Shown piece after piece: positions 56,635-64,000 of a stretch of 64,000 nucleotides of DNA. Source of the stretch: Nitrospinae bacterium CG11_big_fil_rev_8_21_14_0_20_45_15 (GTDB taxonomy: Bacteria > Nitrospinota > Nitrospinia > Nitrospinales > VA-1); assembly GCA_002787235.1 (NCBI GenBank), contig PCWG01000042.1, positions 412,957-476,956 of the forward strand. Reading direction: 5' to 3'. Position numbers and translations under genes: made by a program. The stretch's first letter is position 1. Each line of letters begins with the position of its first letter. The notes under the pieces were generated by a model that was not told where the DNA came from, ran no database searches, and worked only from the letters and a program-made list of their open reading frames with translations.

Positions 56635-57732
56635 ATGAAAATTTTGGTGGTGGATGATTCTCCAACGAATATAGACCTCTTGTGTGAAGTTTTAGAAGGT
56701 GAGGGCTACGAATTTTTTTTCGCTGTCAATGGTGAGGAAGCCATTCGATTGACTCCGAAAGTGATTCCCGATTTGATTTTGATGGACGTGATGATGCCGG
56801 GCATCGATGGTTTTGAAACCGCAAAAAAAATCAAACAAATTCCTGAATCGGCAGATATTCCGATTCTTTTTCTCACAGCAAAAATTGAGATGGAGGATAT
56901 GCTCAAGGGTTTTGCCTCTGGCGGTGCTGATTATATCGTGAAACCCTTTTGCAAAGAGGAAGTGTGTGCACGCATCCATGTTCATCTCGAGCTGAGACGA
57001 CTCAATCAATTGTTGACAAAGAAAAATGAACAATTGGAAATATTGAACGATACCAAGAATAAATTACTGGGGATGGCGGCCCATGATTTACGCAATCCAT
57101 TATCAGCAATAGAGGGTTTTGCCCGATTTATGCTCAAAAAAGGGGATGATATGGATCCGGAAGTACGGCAGGACTTTTTGCAAACCATTTGCGATAGCAG
57201 TTCCGACCTGATTTTTCTTTTGAACGATTTGCTGGATGTTTCTGCTATCGAGAGTGGAAGCATTCGAATGAATTATGAAAAGGGGGAATTCGATGCATTG
57301 GTGGAAAAGAAGGTCTCAACCTATAGAATTTTGGTTGCTGAGAAGGAGATACAGTTACGATTGAAAATGGACCCTATTCCTTCGTTTGTGTTTAGTTGTG
57401 AGCGCATTGGGCAGGTATTGGACAATCTCTTGAGCAATGCGGTCAAGTATTCACCAAAAGGTGGGGAAGTTTTTGTGACTTTGGTAGAGAAGGACGATAA
57501 TGTTCGATTTACCATTCGCGATCAAGGCGTTGGAATTTTAGCAGAAGATCGGGATCAATTGTTCAAGCCTTTTGGTAAATTAAAGGCACGTCCTACCGGA
57601 GGCGAAAGCAGTTCGGGCTTGGGTCTGGCGATTGCGGCGAATTTGATTCGTGCCCATGGCGGGAAAATTTGGGAAGAAGGTCAGGCGGGGCAAGGTGCTG
57701 TTTTTATTTTTGAGATTCCTATGCAACGGTAA
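56635..57732 (+). CDS. Receiver-histidine kinase protein
   Basis: A 365-residue soluble protein with an N-terminal receiver (D51 in LILMDVMMPG; K103 in VKPF) linked by a coiled coil to HisKA with H150 (AAHDLRNP) and HATPase_c (ending GESSSGLGLAIAANLI). It follows the hybrid kinase by 11 nt and may relay its phosphate. No DNA-binding domain is present. Confidence 0.87.
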   Translation: MKILVVDDSPTNIDLLCEVLEGEGYEFFFAVNGEEAIRLTPKVIPDLILMDVMMPGIDGFETAKKIKQIPESADIPILFLTAKIEMEDMLKGFASGGADYIVKPFCKEEVCARIHVHLELRRLNQLLTKKNEQLEILNDTKNKLLGMAAHDLRNPLSAIEGFARFMLKKGDDMDPEVRQDFLQTICDSSSDLIFLLNDLLDVSAIESGSIRMNYEKGEFDALVEKKVSTYRILVAEKEIQLRLKMDPIPSFVFSCERIGQVLDNLLSNAVKYSPKGGEVFVTLVEKDDNVRFTIRDQGVGILAEDRDQLFKPFGKLKARPTGGESSSGLGLAIAANLIRAHGGKIWEEGQAGQGAVFIFEIPMQR

Positions 57733-57766
57733 AAAATCAACAAGATTGTGTGCGTATAAATTAGAA

Positions 57767-57795
57767 AGGACCGATCGGGGGTACCGATCGGTCCT
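57767..57795 (-). terminator. Perfect 12-bp hairpin, probable terminator of the cytochrome c gene
   Basis: Arms at 57767-57778 and 57784-57795 pair perfectly around a 5-nt loop. The minus strand continues TTCTAATTTAT, so it should terminate the minus-strand cytochrome transcript; it may also stop the plus-strand kinase transcript. A second 6-bp stem (57805-57810 with 57818-57823) lies just beside it. Confidence 0.6.
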
Positions 57796-57890
57796 CAGGA
57801 GGTAGCGACTTGCCGGGAGTCGCCAGGGAGTTGTGCTCTTTACTTCTGCCGCCTATTTATTTCCAAGATAGCTTTGCATGATTGCCTGAG

Positions 57891-58319
57891 TTATTTGACC
57901 CAGCTCTCGCGGATGTATTTCACAACATCCCATATTTCTTTGTCTTTCAGTTTTTGCGCTAGCATGGGAGTTCCAGCCGAACCGTTTTTAATGATCCAGT
58001 ACATTTGGCCTGCGGATACATTTTGCATCGTTTCAGAGCAGGTAAAATTTCGTGGTTTGGGTTTCAAGCCTGCTCCCAATTTCCCATTTCCGTCCCCTTT
58101 ATTTCCGTGACACATCGCGCATGCCATTGGTTTGGCAGATTTCTGGAATAACTTTTCACCATTGCTGGCGTTTCCTGTTGAGGTTTCATCCATTTTGGCA
58201 ATGTCCGCCGGTGCGGATTTTGTCTTTCTTGGTTGCGGGCAGGGTGCTTCGGCTGATGCCAGGTTAGCGGTTGTGATTAAGAGTCCCAGGCTTAAGGTGA
58301 TGGCTATGAGGCGTTTCAT
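57891..58319 (-). CDS. Monohaem cytochrome c
   Basis: A 142-residue exported cytochrome. Signal peptide ~1-24. One haem site, C67-AMC-H71, in a Gly-rich class I setting (GNKGDGNGKLGAGLKPKPRNF); the Met ligand is probably in AGTPML. GGAGAG precedes the ATG. It lies 41 nt downstream of the third cupredoxin-like gene on the same strand and is followed by a terminator-like hairpin. Confidence 0.85.
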   Translation of the reverse strand: MKRLIAITLSLGLLITTANLASAEAPCPQPRKTKSAPADIAKMDETSTGNASNGEKLFQKSAKPMACAMCHGNKGDGNGKLGAGLKPKPRNFTCSETMQNVSAGQMYWIIKNGSAGTPMLAQKLKDKEIWDVVKYIRESWVK

Positions 58320-58360
58320 GATATCTCTCCGTGATTAAAGTTTATGCATTCAATGATGTT

Positions 58361-59170
58361 TTATTTACTTGCCAGGTTAAAATCCTGAACAGAATCTTTA
58401 CCTGCAGTTACGGTGACTTCTTGAGTCGTTTCTCCTACATAGGGATGCCAGACAGTCACTTTGTAATTTCCTGCAGGAATATTGTCTATTTTGAAGCTTC
58501 CTTTATCGTCAGTCACTGCATAGTATGGATTCCAAACTATTTTGGCGTCAGCTTCCATGAAGTTATGCTGATCGCATTGCAGGAAGAAATGCGAGTCTTT
58601 TGCTTTTTTCAAACGCTTGAGAGTCTTGGTGACATCTGCAACATCTCCTTTGGATGGAAGTGGTTTGTTGAATAAAGTTTTTCGATTCGCTCCGTCTACA
58701 GAGTACCCGTGTGGATTGTGAAGAATATTGGGATCCTGATTTTCAATTTTAACCAATCCATCATTAGTACCTTTGTCCGGTTTGTGTACGACTGAAACCT
58801 TTGGGAAAATGTCACAGTTTTTGAAATCAAAAGTTGTGGGAGTTGTGCTCCAGGCTTTCCCAGTTTCTATTTCTTCAACGTAGACCACAGCGTCCAGTAA
58901 TTTTCCATCTTGCACTCTCACGTGGTATCGAGGGCGGATTTTGTCGGCATTGGTATCAGGATGATTCGCGCAGAAATCGGTATTTTTACCCTTTTTCAAA
59001 TCTTCCATGATAGGTGCTGGGACATTCCCCGTGAAGAGAACACTGCCTGACAAACTTCCTCCTTCTTTAACTTCTGTTTCTACGTAGTCGCTTTTTTTGG
59101 CTTGAGCAGTGGCTACGGTCAAGATCAAAGCCATTGCTATTGCGCTGGTGCTTGCTATTTTGCGTTTCAT
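58361..59170 (-). CDS. Cupredoxin-like protein with C-terminal carboxypeptidase-regulatory-like domain (copy 3)
   Basis: A 269-residue exported paralog of the proteins at 44626 and 45539. From the ATG at 59170, preceded by AAGGAGC, it has signal peptide ~1-24 (ending VATAQA). N-terminal cysteines are C67 and C119. The copper-type ligands are H151 (ILHNPHGY) and C199-x2-H202-x2-M205 (QCDQHNFM). The CarboxypepD_reg-like tail reads GSFKIDNIPAGNYKVTVWHP. A longer frame to 59248 has no signal peptide and is rejected. The monohaem cytochrome follows 41 nt downstream. Function unknown. Confidence 0.75.
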   Translation of the reverse strand: MKRKIASTSAIAMALILTVATAQAKKSDYVETEVKEGGSLSGSVLFTGNVPAPIMEDLKKGKNTDFCANHPDTNADKIRPRYHVRVQDGKLLDAVVYVEEIETGKAWSTTPTTFDFKNCDIFPKVSVVHKPDKGTNDGLVKIENQDPNILHNPHGYSVDGANRKTLFNKPLPSKGDVADVTKTLKRLKKAKDSHFFLQCDQHNFMEADAKIVWNPYYAVTDDKGSFKIDNIPAGNYKVTVWHPYVGETTQEVTVTAGKDSVQDFNLASK

Positions 59171-59201
59171 GATTTGCTCCTTCGTAGTTAGTTTTTTTAA
59201 T

Positions 59202-59231
59202 GGGCGGGAGAGGGGAGACCTTCTCCCGCCC
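59202..59231. repeat. GC-rich hairpin in the leader of cupredoxin-like copy 3
   Basis: Perfect 10-bp arms (59202-59211 and 59222-59231) with a 10-nt loop lie about 30 nt upstream of the copy 3 ATG. No T-run follows on the minus strand, so it is not a standard terminator of the upstream gene; a leader structure or processing site is possible. Confidence 0.45.
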
Positions 59232-59232
59232 C

Positions 59233-59277
59233 AAGGCGGCGTTTTCATGAGAGGGCAAGTTATTTAAATGCCGCCTT
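59233..59277 (+). terminator. Inverted repeat with plus-strand T-run
   Basis: AAGGCGGC (59233-59240) and GCCGCCTT (59270-59277) are complementary and followed on the plus strand by TTGTTTTTTG. No plus-strand gene precedes it, and the 29-nt loop is long, so a terminator or a minus-strand leader structure are both possible. Confidence 0.3.
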
Positions 59278-59309
59278 GTTTTTTGTTTTATATCTAAACT
59301 GTGAACTCA

Positions 59310-59510
59310 TTAATCATTGTGATATGTGGGTTCGTAATAAATGTCGGTTGTCTTATTTTTTCGTTTCAATGCGCCATACTCGTTAAAACAATTTGTTTCT
59401 TGTCCTGATTTTTCCCAAAATCCTTTCCAATGTCTTTCGTTCAAGGATTGGCTACTGATCCATTTTTTGATCTTTCCTTTTGCGTCTAAAATTTTTACGG
59501 GGTAGAACAT
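59310..59510 (-). CDS. Small basic protein of unknown function
   Basis: A 66-residue soluble-looking protein starting MFYPVKILDAKGKIKKWIS. It has a strong AAAGGGAGAA 7 nt before the ATG and lies about 140 nt upstream of cupredoxin-like copy 3, same strand. It is rich in Lys, Trp and Tyr, and the first 20 residues look like a beta hairpin. I do not recognise the family and assign no function. Confidence 0.6.
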   Translation of the reverse strand: MFYPVKILDAKGKIKKWISSQSLNERHWKGFWEKSGQETNCFNEYGALKRKNKTTDIYYEPTYHND

Positions 59511-59696
59511 GGCATTTTCTCCCTTTAAATCGGGTTGGCCTTGTCAAAGGCTTTTGCCCTTATAGAGCAAGACAGATGCCAAACATGCGACCCATAAATA
59601 GAAATCGCTTGTGGTCCAGTAAAGACAGGGGATATTGCTATTCATCTTTTTGGGCAATGATTTTTCAGGAATGATTTGACAAGGCGAGGTGTTGCG

Positions 59697-59747
59697 GTTC
59701 TGGGAAAATTACATGCCGATAATGGGACGTTTTCCCAAAAGTGGAAC
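59697..59747. repeat. Extended inverted repeat just after the NtrC-type gene
   Basis: TGGGAAAA (59701-59708) pairs with TTTTCCCA (59730-59737), with an outer GTTC (59697-59700)/GAAC (59744-59747). It lies 4 nt beyond the NtrC-type gene's stop on its downstream side. It could be a termination hairpin without a T-tail, or a protein-binding dyad; unresolved. Confidence 0.3.
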
Positions 59748-59750
59748 GAT

Positions 59751-61115
59751 TCAGCGAATGTCGTATTTTTTGAGCAAACGATAAAAAGCACTGCGGCTCA
59801 ATCCCAAAATTTCTCCCGCAAGATGGGCTTTCCCATTGCTGGCTGTAAGAGCATTCTGGATAGCCGATTTGATTGCCTCGTCGAGTGACAGAACCTTTGT
59901 ATCGGTTTGATTCGTCTGAGGAGGTGCTGGGAGGGTTGTGGAAATATTTTGGGGAATAAAGTGAAAGTCTTCTAGTTGAAGTATTTCTCCGGTAGCCAGA
60001 ATCATGGCTTGAAAAATAGCATTTTCTAACTCCCGTATATTACCCGGCCAGGAATAATCCATCAATGCCTGTAAGGCTTGTGGGTGAATTCCGGTGTGGT
60101 GCTTTCGGATCTGTGTTTTGTATTTGGTTAAAAAATGTTGGCACAGCAAGGGGATGTCCTGTTTGCGCTCTCTCAAAGGGGGGGCGGTTACAGGGAAGAC
60201 GGCAAGTCGGTAATAAAGGTCTTCACGAAAACTGCCTTGAGCAACGGCTTCTTTCAGATCCTTGTTGGTGGCAGATACGATCTGACATTCGACCTGAATT
60301 TTCCTGTGTTCTCCGATGCGTTCAAAAGTTTTTTCTTGCAGGAATCGGAGCAGTTTAGCCTGTGTGGCCAGTGTCATTTCTCCAATTTCATCGAGAAACA
60401 GCGTGCCATGATGCGCTAGTTCCAGCTTTCCCTTTTGCATTTCGGTTGCCCCGGTAAAAGCTCCCTTTTTATGGCCGAATAATTCACTCTCTTGCAATGT
60501 GTCGGGAATGGCACCACAATTGATGTCTACAAAAAGTCCGTTCGACCAAGGGCTGTTTTCATGAACCGTACGCGCCAGCAACTCCTTACCCGTTCCACTT
60601 TCTCCCTGAATCAATATTGCGGCACCGCTTTCAGCACCCAGTTTTGCTTTTGTCAGCACTTCCAGAATAACCGGACTATTTCCCACAATGCCTTGCGGGG
60701 TTTTGAGTTTATTGATCTCGGTTTTCAGGAAGTGAACATGTGTGTTGAGTGCGTCTTGCTGCAGAGCCTTTTCTAACGAAGCGATGAGGCGTGTTTCATC
60801 GTAGGGCTTGACGAGATAGTCATAGGCTCCCAGTTTCATTGCTGAGACTGCCGTATCGGTCTTATTGATGCTGGTAACGAGGATGACGGGAGTTGTTGGT
60901 GATTTAAGTTTGATTTGCTCTAATGTCTCCAGACCATTCATTCCAGGGAGCATCATATCGAGTAGTATTGCCGAGGGACGCTCATCCAGTGCACGGATAC
61001 AATCTTCCCCCGTTTCAAAGGCTTGGGTGACGTAGGAGCGGTCTTCGAGTAAAATCGAGGTCAGCTTGCGCAGGGCAGGGTCATCATCGACTATAAATAT
61101 AAGATCGTTGGGCAT
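59751..61115 (-). CDS. NtrC-family sigma54-dependent response regulator
   Basis: A 454-residue regulator. Receiver domain with D53 (LLDMMLPG), AAA+ domain with Walker A GESGTGKE at 171-178 and the sigma54-contact loop GAFTGA at 218-223, and a C-terminal Fis-type HTH (HLAGEILGLSRSAFYRLLKKY). It would activate sigma54 promoters when phosphorylated. No dedicated kinase overlaps it; the two kinases upstream (54-57.7 kb) are candidates. Confidence 0.93.
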   Translation of the reverse strand: MPNDLIFIVDDDPALRKLTSILLEDRSYVTQAFETGEDCIRALDERPSAILLDMMLPGMNGLETLEQIKLKSPTTPVILVTSINKTDTAVSAMKLGAYDYLVKPYDETRLIASLEKALQQDALNTHVHFLKTEINKLKTPQGIVGNSPVILEVLTKAKLGAESGAAILIQGESGTGKELLARTVHENSPWSNGLFVDINCGAIPDTLQESELFGHKKGAFTGATEMQKGKLELAHHGTLFLDEIGEMTLATQAKLLRFLQEKTFERIGEHRKIQVECQIVSATNKDLKEAVAQGSFREDLYYRLAVFPVTAPPLRERKQDIPLLCQHFLTKYKTQIRKHHTGIHPQALQALMDYSWPGNIRELENAIFQAMILATGEILQLEDFHFIPQNISTTLPAPPQTNQTDTKVLSLDEAIKSAIQNALTASNGKAHLAGEILGLSRSAFYRLLKKYDIR

Positions 61116-61228
61116 GATTTAGAATTCAGAAATTTGAATGTTCTTGACAGCATAGAAACTACAGTGAAATTCTGCAACTTTTATCCATCGATAAAGCTCT
61201 ATTTTTTGAATGTATTTGGAGTCCGGCG

Positions 61229-61257
61229 TTGACAATGATGAGCTGGGATTTTATGTA
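61229..61257 (+). promoter_or_regulatory. Candidate promoter of the zinc-ribbon gene
   Basis: TTGACA (61229-61234) and TATGTA (61252-61257) are 17 nt apart, about 40 nt before the ATG. The -35 is perfect; the -10 matches three of six. Confidence 0.4.
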
Positions 61258-61297
61258 ATAGGTATAGGGAGTAAACTTTTACCGAGAGGAGAACATC

Positions 61298-61594
61298 ATG
61301 CCCGCTAACTGGTCAAAAAAAATGAGGGTTGTTGGCTTGCACTGCAATGCCTGTGGCGTGATCAAGCCAGAAGGCCATTTGAATGAGGGAATGTTCTTAT
61401 GTGAGTCTTGCTATATAGACAAATTTGTCCCTATGAAAAATTTGAAGCCCATGCCTCACCGTTCTTTGCGAACACAGGATTATCCAGATCATTGGCAAAA
61501 GCTTGATCGCGGAGTGTTTTTAATAAAACGGCTGTTTTTGCAATTGAAAAAATGGTTCTATCAAAAATGGAATCTTTTTCATCTGGTTGGTTAG
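61298..61594 (+). CDS. Small zinc-ribbon protein
   Basis: A 98-residue protein with a Cys4 zinc ribbon: C16-x2-C19 and C35-x2-C38 (CNACG...CESCY). The C-terminal half is basic and aromatic (KKWFYQKWNLFH). GAGAGGAGA gives a strong ribosome site before the ATG at 61298. I know no specific family. It ends convergently with the lipoprotein gene 8 nt away. Confidence 0.65.
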   Translation: MPANWSKKMRVVGLHCNACGVIKPEGHLNEGMFLCESCYIDKFVPMKNLKPMPHRSLRTQDYPDHWQKLDRGVFLIKRLFLQLKKWFYQKWNLFHLVG

Positions 61595-61602
61595 ATATTC
61601 TG

Positions 61603-62691
61603 CTACTTACCTAAATCAATGGTAAACAGAGGGCTTGGCGTTTTTATGCCGCCCGCAAGCAGATTGAACATCTCGGTCAGCAAATGAAAGGTTGCTTTGG
61701 ATTCCAAATCTGAATCGCTGATGTAAAACCAGTTGTGTCGGTAGTAAGTGGTTATGGTTGCATCCGCAGGTTCAAAGTAATCGTGATGTACTTTCAGTAA
61801 ATCCCCTGTCACTTCATTCCAGTCAAAAGGGTTGCCTGATTCATCCACGGTATGGGTGACAAATCCTTTTTTAATATCCTCTTCCGGCACGGAAGTTGCG
61901 TGTGTGAGATAGTATAAAATTCCCCTCAATGGCCGGGTTCTGATGACAATGGCACGTGGATCGTCGATAAACTGTGTTGTTAGAAAGAATGAAACGTTGT
62001 CTGCTGGCAAGCCTAAAATTTCATTGACGATTTTTAAATTGCCCTCGGCTTTGTCAGGGGCAATGTTTATATATAAAACATTTTGTTTTTCTTTCGTAAC
62101 GAGTGCAGTGTCCAAGGCTTTGTTGAGTTGCAGTTTTCTCAAGGAATCGGTTAGCTTCAAAAAGGTTTTATATTCTGGCACCCGAGTGGGAGTGGGACCA
62201 GAGGCAGATTCGGCATTGATCAATTTCCCCATTCGTTCGATACAAATGCGAAAAATTCTATCGACTTTCCATCCCGATTCTAAAAGTATGAACAGCGTTT
62301 CGAGGTCGACACGGGATAAAAAACGTTTTCCCAGATTTTCACCGGTGAGTGGAGAGTAAGATATGGTTGGATTGGCAGAAACGGCAGTATTGCCTCCAAG
62401 ACCAAAGACATTTTTCCCTGATATGGGGAGAGATGCACTGGCATTTGCTCCCAGGCTATAGGAAAAACGATCGACCACATTGCTGACTTCTAAAAAGTAG
62501 GGGTTGTCCCGGTATTTGAGGCGAACGAGATTCAAAAGCATTTGCTGGTCGTTGGATTCTTGAATCGCTACATTGTAACTTCTTCTATCCTCTGGCAGTC
62601 CTTTAGAGCCAATTCCAGCGCAATTGACGATCCCCAATAAACTAGTAAAGAGGATCACATAACCCAGATTTTTAGAACTTGAGACAAGCAT
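61603..62691 (-). CDS. Conserved hypothetical lipoprotein
   Basis: A 362-residue protein with a signal peptide and a lipobox ending GIVNC (Cys24). The body includes RSYNVAIQESNDQQMLLNLVRLKYRDNPYFLEVSNV near the N-terminus, a pattern I recognise from conserved uncharacterised bacterial proteins, but no named domain. It is followed downstream by the convergent zinc-ribbon gene and lies 45 nt from the mechanosensitive-channel gene, which is upstream on the same strand, suggesting an operon. Confidence 0.6.
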   Translation of the reverse strand: MLVSSSKNLGYVILFTSLLGIVNCAGIGSKGLPEDRRSYNVAIQESNDQQMLLNLVRLKYRDNPYFLEVSNVVDRFSYSLGANASASLPISGKNVFGLGGNTAVSANPTISYSPLTGENLGKRFLSRVDLETLFILLESGWKVDRIFRICIERMGKLINAESASGPTPTRVPEYKTFLKLTDSLRKLQLNKALDTALVTKEKQNVLYINIAPDKAEGNLKIVNEILGLPADNVSFFLTTQFIDDPRAIVIRTRPLRGILYYLTHATSVPEEDIKKGFVTHTVDESGNPFDWNEVTGDLLKVHHDYFEPADATITTYYRHNWFYISDSDLESKATFHLLTEMFNLLAGGIKTPSPLFTIDLGK

Positions 62692-62736
62692 ATTTAAAAC
62701 CTTTCAATGAACCTGATATTTTTTAAGTCGCTATGG

Positions 62737-64000
62737 CTACTGCTTTAAAACAGGAACTTGATCTCCAGAAAAAGACACTGTCATCTGATTGAATGGGATG
62801 GTGAAACCATTTTCATTGCAAATCATTACCAAAGATTTAGTGATGTCCCTCTTTATTGAAAAATAATTTTCAGCGTGCATGCCATTGATACCTGCAATGA
62901 CGATGATCTCAAGTGCGCTGGCCGCGGCACTACTAAATTTTGTCTTTATATAATCCATCGCAGGTGGTTGACTGTTTAGACTTGCTTTGAAAATCTCTTC
63001 CAGACGAGCTTGAAATAAATCTGGTATTTCATCACAAATCTTGCTCTGTATTGAATAATCCAGACCAAAAACTACCACCACAACAAAACCAGACGAGAGG
63101 TTCATTGGTTTCAGGGTCAAAAATTCGGTCGTTAAATAATTCATTTTTGATTCTTTGTATTTGACCACGACCTGTTCGGGTGTTTGGCTTAGCACCTGAC
63201 AACAGGAGTCTCCTATTAAAACCCAATCACCGACTTTGGTTGGGAACCAGTCCTCTTCCTTGACAAATTGCCTGGAGGAAAGCCCCACCAATTTACCCAC
63301 AGGAATGCGAATGATCCCCCCCTGCAAGCGTGGATTGTGCAGGATGCCGTGAAAACCAATTTCCTTAATGAGCCAGGGAATTCCTTCAAAGAAAATTCTT
63401 TCTCCTTCACGAACCGTTCCCATATTTAAAATCATATGCAATTCTTTAATGAATCGGGGAATGAACTGACGAGAACTCCAGCCGATTGCGGCAAGCACCA
63501 AAAAAAGCAAACTCAGTAAGAGCCAGTCATCAAGTAAATACAGGCTGACCAAACTTGAGGTGAAAGATATTAGAAAAATGACTAAAGAGTAAACCGCTTT
63601 GATGAATTTTCGGGTTGAACGGCTGATTTTATTCAGATATTGAGTTCTTGTTTCAATGATCTTATAGATACGGTTAAGAATCCACCAGACTCCAAACAAC
63701 AGGCCTATGGCTACCGCCAGATTTCGTCCCCGGACAGCCATAAACTCTGTAAATGAGTCTCTGATCATTAGAAATAAGCCTTTGTCACTGACCTTGTAGC
63801 TTTGTAATGTTCGTTCGGCTTCATCCAATTCTAATAAAATGATTTCCGGGTTATAGTTATTTTTTAATTTTGATAAATCTTCTTCGAATTTTTTTTGAAT
63901 CGCCTGTGAAGAGATGGAGTCCTTTTTGTCAGCTTTAATGATATCCGAAGCTTTAGTGCTTAAAGCTTGCAGATCTAAAATATTTTTCTGTGCTTGCCTG
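62737..64000 (-). CDS. MscS-family mechanosensitive channel, 5' part missing at window edge
   Basis: The reading frame stays open to base 64000, so at least 420 residues are seen and the N-terminus is cut off. The visible N-terminal part is a charged alpha-helical/coiled segment, followed by about four TM segments (RNLAVAIGLLFGVWWIL; KAVYSLVIFLISFTSSLVSLYLL; LLLSLLFLVLAAIGW). An MscS-like beta/alpha-beta domain follows, where the pore helix is degenerate and EGERIFFEGIPWLIKEIGFHG marks the beta domain. Likely a large KefA/MscK-like osmotic channel. A TTG at 63828 is an internal codon, not a start. Confidence 0.7.
   Translation of the reverse strand, partial: RQAQKNILDLQALSTKASDIIKADKKDSISSQAIQKKFEEDLSKLKNNYNPEIILLELDEAERTLQSYKVSDKGLFLMIRDSFTEFMAVRGRNLAVAIGLLFGVWWILNRIYKIIETRTQYLNKISRSTRKFIKAVYSLVIFLISFTSSLVSLYLLDDWLLLSLLFLVLAAIGWSSRQFIPRFIKELHMILNMGTVREGERIFFEGIPWLIKEIGFHGILHNPRLQGGIIRIPVGKLVGLSSRQFVKEEDWFPTKVGDWVLIGDSCCQVLSQTPEQVVVKYKESKMNYLTTEFLTLKPMNLSSGFVVVVVFGLDYSIQSKICDEIPDLFQARLEEIFKASLNSQPPAMDYIKTKFSSAAASALEIIVIAGINGMHAENYFSIKRDITKSLVMICNENGFTIPFNQMTVSFSGDQVPVLKQ

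Noticed and set aside
59171-59248. Upstream extension of the third cupredoxin-like protein (to 59248)
   Set aside because: It lacks a signal peptide at its start, while ATG 59170 has AAGGAGC and a clean signal sequence.
63826-63828. TTG as start of the mechanosensitive channel gene
   Set aside because: The frame is open upstream through the window edge and the translated residues keep a coiled-coil pattern, so the gene is truncated by the window.
1-64000. tRNA, rRNA, CRISPR, insertion sequence or prophage features
   Set aside because: I looked for CCA-ended cloverleaf sequence, regularly spaced repeats, transposase motifs and attachment repeats and saw none; a dedicated search would be needed to be certain.

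Overview
The window reads as chromosomal DNA of a Gram-negative bacterium. It is densely coded on both strands and mildly AT-rich by eye (GC not computed). It holds an LptF-type LPS permease, signal-peptide lipoproteins, an outer-membrane barrel, and several periplasmic c-type cytochromes. The mixture of housekeeping genes, cytochromes with a Pirellula-type haem domain or an ethylbenzene-dehydrogenase-type domain, and a universal stress protein fused to PCP_red domains makes me favour a Nitrospinota-like (marine nitrite-oxidiser-like) lineage. That placement is inference; no nitrite oxidoreductase catalytic gene, rRNA or tRNA is present to confirm it. I see no mobile element, prophage or CRISPR array.

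Layout. 0-6.8 kb: an MsbA-type ABC exporter, a two-Usp/three-PCP_red/zinc-ribbon fusion with its own promoter and terminator, and a class II aldolase followed by a TPR lipoprotein. 7-12 kb: leuB-asd, a lone LptF, lipA and a single-domain response regulator. 12-20.6 kb: a minus-strand yejA-B-E-F peptide importer that runs on into a TPR protein and a glycosyltransferase; YejE carries an unusual acidic repeat insertion. 20.6-28.6 kb, plus strand: DUF4197, a COG1313 radical SAM protein, ispG, tig, DUF1566, acs, a BLUF photoreceptor and an ABM-fold protein. 28.6-35.7 kb: tyrS, two methyltransferases, a PLP aminotransferase, and lexA upstream of dinB. 36-40 kb: a 48-residue membrane peptide and dnaK-grpE-dnaJ. 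40.2-46.2 kb: PilZ, two triheme cytochromes, DUF2238, and two cupredoxin-like proteins.

46.5-52.2 kb: a thioredoxin-like protein, then a barrel protein, an ABC ATPase, two FtsX-type permeases and a LolA-like carrier packed as one operon, which looks like a trans-envelope lipid or lipoprotein export line. 52.2-61.1 kb: a CobW-family GTPase, an M48 lipoprotein protease, two histidine kinases, a monohaem cytochrome with a third cupredoxin-like protein, and an NtrC-family regulator. The right edge holds a conserved lipoprotein of unknown function and a mechanosensitive channel gene cut by the window end.

The most distinctive theme is a paralogous trio of periplasmic proteins (44.6, 45.5 and 58.4 kb), each with a His plus Cys-x2-His-x2-Met copper-type site and a C-terminal carboxypeptidase-regulatory-like fold, and each beside c-type cytochromes. 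They may form a copper/haem electron-transfer or copper-handling module that I cannot match to a named pathway.
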